Shown here in pieces: positions 54,364-62,180 of a stretch of 64,000 bases of DNA (position 1 is its first letter; every line of letters begins with the position of its first letter). The notes below the pieces were generated by a model, which ran no database searches, was not told the DNA's origin, and saw nothing but the letters and a program-made list of their open reading frames with translations. The translations under genes were made by a program, and so were the position numbers. The stretch lies in assembly GCA_021151825.1 (NCBI GenBank), contig JAGKWQ010000005.1, positions 186,001 through 250,000 of the forward strand. The letters run 5' to 3'. Source of the stretch: Cellvibrionaceae bacterium. Lineage in GTDB: Bacteria; Pseudomonadota; Gammaproteobacteria; Pseudomonadales; Cellvibrionaceae.

Positions 54364-56232
54364 ATGCCTTCCAGAATAATTTTTGTATCTAGGAACGTTC
54401 CGATGCATAAATTCAGCGTATGGGTTAAATCCACTAGAGGCATTAAAGAAAGTGTGAGGGTGCTGGAGGTAACTCTAAGCGCGCCCTCTCATAATTCGCC
54501 ATTTGTTTTAGGTTTGACTAGGCTCGAGACGGAAAGTAGATTCAACCCTCCCGCAGCTACTTATGTGTACCGGTTAAAAAACACCCTCCAATTTCTAAGC
54601 GTTTCGATACCCAATCTTATTCAATTGCCCATCTCGAAATATAGCAGGGACAGCTTTGATGATCTGTTGTATACCATTGATCAAGCTTTAGAAAAAAGTA
54701 GCGTCAGTATTGTTGAAAAAGTTGCGAGATCAAATGTCGTTCGATGGCTTTTAGGAAAAAACGATTTACCTTTGCAAGATGGTACCGAAATTAGAGCTTG
54801 CCTGTCTCACTATGTAAGTATTTTAAAAAACAAAGCAAGTCTAAGCAGCACATTACAAGCTGTGTCAACGATAACTCATCAAGACTTATCGGACTTAGAG
54901 GCCAAGGCTAAGTTCATCACACAGGATCGATTAAACATCATTCTTCAGGCATGTAAAAGTGACATAGATTCATACTTGAATACGTGTCGTAAACAGAGCA
55001 ACTTTGCAAGATACACAATCAAGGATGGTGTTAGGAAAGAAATTTTCAAACAGTTCATTAAGGGAGCTTTTACGAGAAATTCAACAAAATATCGCAAAGT
55101 TGACACATTAAAGTCTTTATTTAGGTTCCTTGCGGAACAAGAGAAATATGAATTTCGCAATTATGGATTTTTCATTCCATTTCCATCAACCAAAAATGGA
55201 TTCAACCTGAATGGAACTCTCTCTCAATATTTTTACGGTAAAGGATACCAGCCTTGGTTTTACTCTCAGTATCGGCTTCCAAATTTCATCCTCACTTCGT
55301 GTTACATTTTACTCTTAGTAAAAACCGGTTGGAATATGGGATCAGTTGCGTTCCTAAACACCACGAACATAAAACTCTTGCCCAACGGAACTTATGAAAT
55401 CCAATCGCCTAAGCACAAAACAAGTGACGAAACACCGAAATTTTTCGTGTCAAAGGCTGACAAATATTTGAAGATATGTTTATCGTTACTTATTTGGAAT
55501 CGCTCACAGCTAGTAAAATTTGGCCTAATTAACAGCTCGGATGAAGGCATATGGAACGGATGGCAAAGAAATCAGGAGACACCTTTTCACCCTGCATCTG
55601 ATTCCACAGTAAAAAAGTTTTTTGATCGCCATAAGATTCAGAAAATACCGCTCTCTCACATAAGGCCAATTAAAGCAGCAAGCGTTTTTCTTAATCACAA
55701 TGACATGGAATTAGTGCGCATGATGCTGGGCCATAGCTGTTTAGATACTACGACCCATTACTTGCAGAACAATTTAATTTTTCATCTTAATGAGTCGAGA
55801 ATTCTTGAGTTTCAAAAGCGACTAGAAAACACCATCGCTCATGGCTCATTCTCGCACCTTGACTTCATAGACAATGGCTTCGAGGCGAAAAAAGTTGAGC
55901 TTACCTTGATCAGCCGAACGTTAACTGCTGACACTTCAATTGAATCCAAATTTATAGAAGAAGCCCACTCCTTTTTAAGAGAGATTGGCATAGTTTCATT
56001 CGATTCAAAAACTATCGTCTCTGCAGATAGTATTACTCAATCTTTACTTCTAAGGAATTACTACACCCTTCGCTGGAGGCAACTCTTTGACAAAAACCCT
56101 GACTATTTCATTAAAAATCATTTATCCAAAATCATTTACACAGATATCTTTTTAAAAATTGCAAAACAACGTAGGCCTGTATTTTTTGAAAAAACAATAA
56201 AAAATCTACACTCGAGAGGTATGCCTCAATGA
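54364..56232 (+). CDS. Tyrosine-recombinase-like protein, first gene of the island module
   Basis: A 622-aa protein with an N-terminal helical region (about 1-300) and a tyrosine-recombinase catalytic fold (about 310-480). The 140-residue C-terminal extension is not recognised. Visible catalytic residues: Lys in SPKHKTSD, His432 and Arg434 in SHIRPIKAA, His457 in LGHSC and nucleophile Tyr466 in TTTHYL. The first arginine of the R-K-H-R-H-Y set is not evident: the usual TGLRxGE position reads TGWNMGS (Asn324). A second ATG 13 codons in is an alternative start. It overlaps the next gene by 4 bp. I place it as the GmtY-like member of a Gamma-Mobile-Trio-type set, with moderate confidence. Confidence 0.8.
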   Translation: MPSRIIFVSRNVPMHKFSVWVKSTRGIKESVRVLEVTLSAPSHNSPFVLGLTRLETESRFNPPAATYVYRLKNTLQFLSVSIPNLIQLPISKYSRDSFDDLLYTIDQALEKSSVSIVEKVARSNVVRWLLGKNDLPLQDGTEIRACLSHYVSILKNKASLSSTLQAVSTITHQDLSDLEAKAKFITQDRLNIILQACKSDIDSYLNTCRKQSNFARYTIKDGVRKEIFKQFIKGAFTRNSTKYRKVDTLKSLFRFLAEQEKYEFRNYGFFIPFPSTKNGFNLNGTLSQYFYGKGYQPWFYSQYRLPNFILTSCYILLLVKTGWNMGSVAFLNTTNIKLLPNGTYEIQSPKHKTSDETPKFFVSKADKYLKICLSLLIWNRSQLVKFGLINSSDEGIWNGWQRNQETPFHPASDSTVKKFFDRHKIQKIPLSHIRPIKAASVFLNHNDMELVRMMLGHSCLDTTTHYLQNNLIFHLNESRILEFQKRLENTIAHGSFSHLDFIDNGFEAKKVELTLISRTLTADTSIESKFIEEAHSFLREIGIVSFDSKTIVSADSITQSLLLRNYYTLRWRQLFDKNPDYFIKNHLSKIIYTDIFLKIAKQRRPVFFEKTIKNLHSRGMPQ

Positions 56233-58544
56233 TTATGGAAAGAATTTCATCAAAGCAAACAGATAACTTCAAAACTGACTTATCCTCGAATGAGGGCTTA
56301 TACAAGTTCAAGTCGGAAAGCTTAGTTTATCGAGATAATAAAATTTACTTCACAAAATTTCCCCAGAATCCCGTAAATTTAGACAACTTCTATATCCCTA
56401 TAACTGAGTCATCCCCCAAAGTGAAATTACTTAGCGATGACAGAGTTTACATAAATACTGCATTAGCACTGTGTGACCTGAAAATTCGAAGACTCAAAGG
56501 CCCTGCCCCTGCCGCGAACCCTTTGACTCGGGCGGTGACAGCGTATTTTAATTTAATGCTTTTTCTTCGGGATAGGAACATCTACTACCTAAAAGACGCA
56601 ACTTTACTAGACATCCAGGACTTAGTTAAAAAATTTGCGGTCAATGGCTGGAAGACCGTGCTTAACACCGATGAGAAGATTTCTTCAATTATCGCAGAGT
56701 TGACGCCCGAATATTTTCAGCAGTCCGTTAATTTTAGAGCAGGCTCCAATATCCATTTTGACAGTCTTCGGAAAAATTTTTGGCGGAAACGAGTAGGCTT
56801 CAAATCAACAGCTTTTTTTACGAAAAAAAACAAGGTGGAATTTGAGCGCAAAGCCAATGCTTACGGATTTTATGCGCATGCATCTTGGGAAAAATCATTT
56901 AGTGGTGCAGAGAGAGCACCAACGAATACACGCATTCGCAACTTGATGAGCAGCCTGAACCACTTGCATTTTTTGCCAGACTCCGTCGACAAACTAACAT
57001 TTTTTCCCTTCGCTAGTACATCCTACGAATCGAAAAAATATGCACACAAGCTTGGCAAGTCCACCGACAACTTAGACATTGACGCAGCAAGCCATATACT
57101 TGGAAGGTCTATGGATTGGATATATAACTATGGTCCAAAGTTAGTCGATATTCTTGAAGCATCAAGAAAAGATTTTCAAACTGGAAATACGAATTTTCGA
57201 AAAATTTTTCTTAGAGAAAATAACCCATTTCATGAGCTCGCATCAGACTTGGGCATTCCGGCACCAAACGTCTGGATGAAAAAAGCTAATCGTTCGGTAG
57301 CCCAGGACTACTTCTTTCCGGTCGACAAACTAATAGGTGCATTGCAAGGTGCCTGCGCTGTTGCAATTGCTGGTTTTAATGCAAGACGCAGTGCAGAAGT
57401 CTGCGATAAAAATATAGGGCTCCGTGAAATAGATTTATTAAGGGATGCACACGGAGATTTCCACAAAGTAAATTTCTACATAGAAAAATCGTACCAAGAA
57501 AAGCATTCATTTTATGTCAATAAAGTGACCGTTGACGCAATAACTTTATTGGCAAAATTGAAAAGTGTCTGCGCGCCACTAACACATTTAGACGCTACTG
57601 ATTACCGAAAAGAATCACTTTTCAATTGCTACTTTTGGACTACTCACACAGGGCCTAAAGCACCTAACCACTTTACATTTTCACGATCCGGAAATCAGCC
57701 AAGATCTTTAGCTTCATTCCTATCATTTTTAAATGATGAATTCAAAGAGATAGACTTAAAAAGCCATATGTGGCGACGTTTTTTTGCACTTGTTTATATT
57801 TATAGGTACGACCACTCGAATCTTTTATCATTATCACAGCATCTACGGCACATGGGGATAGCGCAGACAATGATATATGTAACTGATCCAAACGCGCGAC
57901 TACACAACGAAAGTATCTATGCGAAGGTACAGAATATCAAAGGGGATAAAATACTGGATCTTGAGCTGTTGAATTCTCTATACGAAGAAAATCGAGAATT
58001 AAATGAAGTGATTGATTTAGTAAAGAAAGAAAAATTTAAGGAAACTGTTCAATCGATTCTAAAAGCGGACAAAACGTCAGGTGGATTTCCGCGACTTATT
58101 AGGAAGATTTACAGATCATTCTCCAGAGAATTGAATTTCAGCAAGCTAACCGAAATTGAAAAAATCGAGGCCATTTCTACGATCCTTATTTCGAGAGAGT
58201 ATGATTGCAATCCCATGCATCATGGGCAATGCAATGCCCCAACTCACAACGCGACTTTTGGTGCAAAATGTTCGAATGATGGGGAGCTCGAAAAAGTAAA
58301 AGCTTCTGCCATATTTTGTCAAAACTGTATGTACCACAGTAAGAATGATGGATATATACAAAATTTAAAACAAGAGATCATTCAACTGGAGGAAGACATT
58401 CTATCTGATCTAACACCAAGGCATGTGAAAAAAGATGCCATCATTGCAAAAAAATCACTCATTGAAGTGATTCGTATTCACGAAGAATCTGCGCAAAAAA
58501 ACATGAATTTGGTTCTAGAAATGGTTGGGAAAAATGCAAACTAG
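56229..58544 (+). CDS. Large tyrosine-recombinase-type integrase, second gene of the island module
   Basis: A 771-aa protein, large for the family. A long N-terminal part (about 1-370) precedes a recombinase core with all catalytic positions present: Arg386 or Arg387 in FNARRSAEV, a Lys in EKSYQEKHS, His513 and Arg516 in SHMWRRF, His541 in HLRHMG and Tyr550 in TMIYVTDP. After the core comes a region with Cys/His pairs (CNPMHHGQCNAP, CSNDGE, CQNCMYH) that looks like a zinc-binding domain, then a C-terminal coiled coil. Zinc-finger-like tails are known from large integrases in multi-recombinase modules. It overlaps its neighbours by 4 and 11-20 bp. Resembles GmtZ-type integrases; to be confirmed. 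Confidence 0.82.
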   Translation: MIMERISSKQTDNFKTDLSSNEGLYKFKSESLVYRDNKIYFTKFPQNPVNLDNFYIPITESSPKVKLLSDDRVYINTALALCDLKIRRLKGPAPAANPLTRAVTAYFNLMLFLRDRNIYYLKDATLLDIQDLVKKFAVNGWKTVLNTDEKISSIIAELTPEYFQQSVNFRAGSNIHFDSLRKNFWRKRVGFKSTAFFTKKNKVEFERKANAYGFYAHASWEKSFSGAERAPTNTRIRNLMSSLNHLHFLPDSVDKLTFFPFASTSYESKKYAHKLGKSTDNLDIDAASHILGRSMDWIYNYGPKLVDILEASRKDFQTGNTNFRKIFLRENNPFHELASDLGIPAPNVWMKKANRSVAQDYFFPVDKLIGALQGACAVAIAGFNARRSAEVCDKNIGLREIDLLRDAHGDFHKVNFYIEKSYQEKHSFYVNKVTVDAITLLAKLKSVCAPLTHLDATDYRKESLFNCYFWTTHTGPKAPNHFTFSRSGNQPRSLASFLSFLNDEFKEIDLKSHMWRRFFALVYIYRYDHSNLLSLSQHLRHMGIAQTMIYVTDPNARLHNESIYAKVQNIKGDKILDLELLNSLYEENRELNEVIDLVKKEKFKETVQSILKADKTSGGFPRLIRKIYRSFSRELNFSKLTEIEKIEAISTILISREYDCNPMHHGQCNAPTHNATFGAKCSNDGELEKVKASAIFCQNCMYHSKNDGYIQNLKQEIIQLEEDILSDLTPRHVKKDAIIAKKSLIEVIRIHEESAQKNMNLVLEMVGKNAN

Positions 58545-59184
58545 CCTGATTAAAAAACTCTCACCTACCGAAGCCAGGGAGCGAGCTCAGCTCAATATTA
58601 TAAAAAAAATAGCCATTCTAGGAGATTGGCTTCGCGACGGAATACCTTTGGAACGCGACTCGAAAGGTCGAATTCTTTGCGACGATACAGGATGTCAAAT
58701 TTTAGTTTACGCTCCAAATTCCCTTCGATCTTTTAACACCTGGACTAAACAATTATATTCTGACGAGACTCAAATTCGCCTTGCTTATCTAACGTCAATT
58801 CATAGGAATGGTACTGACACACTTAACAAATACCCCTTTCTCAAAGATCAAGCAGTTAGTTTGATTCAAGATTTAGGCAGAATTTTAAAGCAGCATCGTT
58901 ACGGCTCAGATCGCACCACTCCAACAGCTGAACTTGAAATTAAATCCCTTAGACTCTTTATCCAGAACCAAAACAAGAAAATTATTCAATTTCACAAAGA
59001 GAACATAAATTTAAGTAGATCAGTATCCACAATTGAAATGCGAGAGAAAAGCCGATTTGACGAACTCAAGCTTAACTACATGAACCTTGACAAACAGAAC
59101 ATACAATTGAGGGAAAAAATTTCTTTACTTACAAAGCAATTAAATAACATCTATTCATTGCGTGACGTCAATAATGAATCCTGA
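58534..59184 (+). CDS. Coiled-coil protein, third gene of the island module
   Basis: A 216-219 aa protein; ATGs at 58525 and 58534 are both possible. The N-terminal two thirds are compact and basic, with a short helix LSPTEARERAQLNIIKKI and a W-rich segment. The C-terminal third (about 140-215) is a clear heptad coiled coil (LRLFIQNQNKKIIQF then LKLNYMNLDKQNIQLREKI). Small coiled-coil partners of this kind accompany recombinase groups (TnpC of Tn554, GmtX of Gamma-Mobile-Trio islands), and by position this would be the GmtX equivalent. No enzymatic motif is seen. It overlaps the integrase gene upstream and the 168-aa gene downstream, which implies coupled translation. Confidence 0.75.
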   Translation: MQTSLIKKLSPTEARERAQLNIIKKIAILGDWLRDGIPLERDSKGRILCDDTGCQILVYAPNSLRSFNTWTKQLYSDETQIRLAYLTSIHRNGTDTLNKYPFLKDQAVSLIQDLGRILKQHRYGSDRTTPTAELEIKSLRLFIQNQNKKIIQFHKENINLSRSVSTIEMREKSRFDELKLNYMNLDKQNIQLREKISLLTKQLNNIYSLRDVNNES

Positions 59185-59668
59185 AAAATATTGTCATCCC
59201 GCCTTGAAAGAGATCAGTACTCAACGCATAGTCTATTTCATTGCCGATGCAATTATATTCGCATCAAGTAGGATTCAGATTATTTCAGCAATAAGCTCAA
59301 GTGAAAAAAACTTCATATTTATTTCAAGAAAACTCTTCGACCACGAAATTCAGATCGGAGTGTGTTACAAGGTGAGCGGAGAAGACAGGCATACCTCTTA
59401 CTATGGAGATATTTTTATAGCGCGCGCTTTTGAGCTTTGCAAAGCTCCAATAGAAATATTTTATATCTATGCGTGCTACAACTTTCCTTTTTTGAGGAAA
59501 AGTTTATTGAAAAGGATAATTGAGACGCATCGAGAGGATTTTCTCGACTCTATATCGAAACGTGATGCAACACATTTAATAGAAAAAATGAGTGTGCCTC
59601 CCTACATCGCGACTAAACTGATTGAATTTTCTGTAGTCCATTTGAGACATTGCCATGAAACTCTTTAA
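59174..59668 (+). CDS. Unrecognised 164-aa protein between recombinase genes
   Basis: I do not recognise this protein. The ATG at 59174 is preferred; a GTG four codons earlier (59162) is possible. Composition is mixed alpha/beta with several aromatic segments (RIVYFIADAIIFAS, IEIFYIYACYNFPF), but they are too polar to be membrane helices. The C-terminus is helical with HRED, KRDATHLIEKM and HLRHCHE stretches. It overlaps the preceding gene by 11 bp and the following recombinase gene by 14 bp, so it is an integral part of the operon and probably assists integration or excision. It could alternatively be a small DNA-binding directionality factor. Confidence 0.65.
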   Translation: MNPEKYCHPALKEISTQRIVYFIADAIIFASSRIQIISAISSSEKNFIFISRKLFDHEIQIGVCYKVSGEDRHTSYYGDIFIARAFELCKAPIEIFYIYACYNFPFLRKSLLKRIIETHREDFLDSISKRDATHLIEKMSVPPYIATKLIEFSVVHLRHCHETL

Positions 59669-60890
59669 AGTAATTTCATGCGAAAAGACGTACTGGACTT
59701 TATACAATTCTGTAGGCGAGTATCAGGATCTAATTTGCGCCTACCTTATCCATTGCGTTGATGACATTGAATTAAACGCATCTTCAACTCGAGCAAGAGC
59801 CTACACTTTAAAAAACTGGGCTGCCTATATACTGCAATGCAATGTGAATTTGCTTACCGCAGATAACGATCTCATAAAAATGTACCGTGATCATCTGTTG
59901 GAAACCAAAAGCACAAATGCATCATTAAACGCAAAATCCCGCCAAAGAACAATAAATCAATATCTTAAAATTATTTACGACTTTTATTATTGGGTACAAT
60001 CGTTAGATAAAACGCGATTTATCTTGGGGTCGTCTGAAATATATAATATACAAAGCTCCCTAGCTTCGGATTTGCGAAAGAAACTTGAATACGAAATGTA
60101 CCCATTGCTTTTCAGGCGCACCGCTTCCAAAAGTAAGCATCGAACTACTTACACCCCTGATTATGGCACGTTTCTCTCGCTGTACCGTCATTTCCTTTCA
60201 TCATGCAACGCTGAGTTGGCCGAACGAAACTGCCTTATTCTTAAAATAGCTCTCGAATCAGGCTTGCGTGTGGGATCGATTGCGAGTTTAAAGATTCACG
60301 ATTTCAATCTTCAAAATATACAATCTTGTGGCGACCACCTGCAAATTGTTCCCGAAGTACAAAAATTTGGTATGGCCAACTCATTCAGTATATCCCTTGG
60401 CTTGGCCATGGATATTCAGGAGTATATCAATAGCTCCCGAAAAAGAATAATTGAGCGGACTTTAACTAAATCAGATTACGTATTCCTCAATATGTTGAAT
60501 GGTTCGAAGCTGCACTCGACATCAATATCTTCTGCATTTTCAAAAGCCAGTAAAAAACTCGAGCTACCCTATCGATCCGGAATCCATTCCTGGAGAGGAC
60601 TGTTTACTGAGAATTTAATAGACTATGAAATCGACGCACGCCTAGAATTAGGTTTTGATGCTAGTGTTGAGTCCATTAGCATGGTCGTTTCTAAAGCATT
60701 AGGCCATTCAAATCCCCTTTCGCAACAAAGCTACGTCCGAAGCATGCGGAGCAAACATAGATCGAGCCAAGCATTCAAACATTTGCAGGAAATAAGTAAT
60801 TTAAAAGCTCAGCTTCTACATTCTTGTAAAGAAGCTGAAATTCTGAGAAAGGAAGTGCTTCATTTATCATGCGGAGAAGTATTTGAATAA
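59655..60890 (+). CDS. Tyrosine recombinase, last gene of the island operon
   Basis: A 411-aa recombinase with an N-terminal SAM-like core-binding domain (about 15-130) and a catalytic domain (about 150-370). The complete active site is visible: Arg205 in SGLRVGSIASL, Lys in EVQKFGMAN, His311 and Arg314 in HSWRGLF, His351 in LGHSNP and Tyr360 in QQSYVRS. A C-terminal helix of about 40 residues with heptads (LQEISNLKAQLLHSCKEAEILRKEV) could mediate oligomerisation. It is coupled by overlap to the 168-aa gene. It looks competent and is the best candidate for catalysing integration together with the 771-aa protein. Confidence 0.88.
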   Translation: MKLFKVISCEKTYWTLYNSVGEYQDLICAYLIHCVDDIELNASSTRARAYTLKNWAAYILQCNVNLLTADNDLIKMYRDHLLETKSTNASLNAKSRQRTINQYLKIIYDFYYWVQSLDKTRFILGSSEIYNIQSSLASDLRKKLEYEMYPLLFRRTASKSKHRTTYTPDYGTFLSLYRHFLSSCNAELAERNCLILKIALESGLRVGSIASLKIHDFNLQNIQSCGDHLQIVPEVQKFGMANSFSISLGLAMDIQEYINSSRKRIIERTLTKSDYVFLNMLNGSKLHSTSISSAFSKASKKLELPYRSGIHSWRGLFTENLIDYEIDARLELGFDASVESISMVVSKALGHSNPLSQQSYVRSMRSKHRSSQAFKHLQEISNLKAQLLHSCKEAEILRKEVLHLSCGEVFE

Positions 60891-61143
60891 TAAACTTGTT
60901 GTTTTACTTTAATCGACCGAATATTTCGGACGGATGGATTTTTTCAGCTGGTAAATCTTAATTAAAATGATATTTTATCACCTTGCTTGATATGCCCTAC
61001 GTAGCTTCAATCTATTCCAAACAAGTTCGCAATGCTTCCGATGATGGTGAATAGACTGAATCATCTAACTAACCGCATCAACTGATTCACCATGAGATGG
61101 TCTTATTGAACACTCAGTATGCAGCATTCTCAGGTCTCTACCT
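60891..61143. other. Non-coding gap between recombinase genes, with inverted repeats
   Basis: A 253-bp stretch without coding potential. It contains an 8-bp inverted repeat TGGTGAAT/ATTCACCA (61045-61052 with 61085-61092), a nested GAATCA/TGATTC pair, and the short palindrome CCGAATATTTCGG near 60918. The arms resemble recombinase-arm sites in size, but nothing identifies them. Confidence 0.35.
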
Positions 61144-61962
61144 ATGAAGAGTAGATGTAAAAACGAGTACGAACTATATCCATTGCTTTTTAGACGTACG
61201 TCATCCAAAAGTAAGCATCGAACTTCCTACACTCCAGACTACGAAACTTTTCTAGCGCTTTACCGCCACTTCATCGCTCATGGCATTCCGGAAATTCACG
61301 AACGGAACTGCTTGATTTTGAAAATAGCGTTTGAAGCAGGATTGAGATTAGGCTCCATAGCCAGCTTGAAAATTAGCGACTTTAACTTGGAAAAAATTCA
61401 GTCGAGCGACCATGCATTTACCATCACGCCAGCTGTGCAGAAATTTGGAAGGACGAATTCGTTCAACATTTCAATTAGTTTAGCTATGGATGTCCACGAA
61501 TACATTGTGTGGGCTAGGAATTTTCTGGTGCAGCGAGTCGGGAGCAATTCGGATCATATTTTTTTGAGCATAACCGACGGCTCACCTCTACACGCCACCT
61601 CAATTTCATCGACGTTTTCCAAAGCAAGTAAAGTATTAGGTTTACCCTACCGCTCAGGAATTCATTCGCGACGAGGCCTTTTTACTGAAAATTTGATTGG
61701 ATACGAAATGGATGCTAGACGGGAGTTAGGATTTGACACCAGTGTCGAATCAATTGGGATGGTAGTATCTAAAGCTCTCGGACACTCAAGTCCATTGTCG
61801 CAACAAAGCTACATCCGAAGTTCAAAAAGCCGACACATGTCTAGTCAAGCATTTAAACATCTGAACGAAGTAAGTACCCTCAGAGACCAACTGATGGAGT
61901 CCATGAAAGAAACTGAACTCCTACGAAAACGTTTATTTCTGCTCTCAAAAAAAGACTCCTAA
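61144..61962 (+). pseudogene. Truncated tyrosine recombinase (catalytic domain only), diverged copy
   Basis: A 272-aa frame that aligns over its whole length with residues from about 146 of the 411-aa recombinase, at roughly two thirds identity by eye. It lacks the core-binding domain, and its first residues (MKSRCKN) are not homologous. The active site is still intact: Arg68 in AGLRLGS, Lys in AVQKFGRTN, HSRR, LGHSSP and the Tyr in QQSYIRS. No ribosome-binding site precedes the ATG. The extent of divergence argues against a fresh duplication. Most likely the remnant of a related island or recombinase gene, although a functional catalytic-domain protein is not excluded. Confidence 0.7.
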
Positions 61963-61998
61963 ATCTAGCTCTGTTGAACTCACATTTATTTGGTGATC

Positions 61999-62178
61999 TT
62001 ACTTTTTATTTTTGGTTTTAGAACTATTGGCAGGCCAAGTCAGATAGCCATCTCGATCTAGCCCGAAATCTTCTCTATCTTTGCACGGTTTCATACTCGC
62101 TTCATTTAACTCGTAGGGTTTAGACCCGAGGTTCGATCGAGTTCTGTAGCCGTCTCTCCTGTTAGTAATTTTTAACAT
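61999..62178 (-). CDS. Small protein (59 aa), third gene of the kinase operon
   Basis: An open frame with ATG at 62178, starting 2 nt after the kinase stop, with GGAAG eight bases upstream, and ending in TAA at 61999. The protein is 59 aa, basic at both ends, with a compact acidic/aromatic middle reading DREDFGLDRDGYLTWPANS and one Cys. No family is recognised. The tight spacing, the ribosome-binding site and codon use like its neighbours support a real gene. If the operon is a defence or toxic system, a small terminal gene could be a regulator, substrate or antidote; that is speculation. Confidence 0.6.
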   Translation of the reverse strand: MLKITNRRDGYRTRSNLGSKPYELNEASMKPCKDREDFGLDRDGYLTWPANSSKTKNKK

Positions 62179-62180
62179 GA

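Noticed and set aside
60891..61143. Missing 5' half of the truncated recombinase in the gap upstream
   Set aside because: No frame in the gap resembles residues 1-145 of the 411-aa recombinase.
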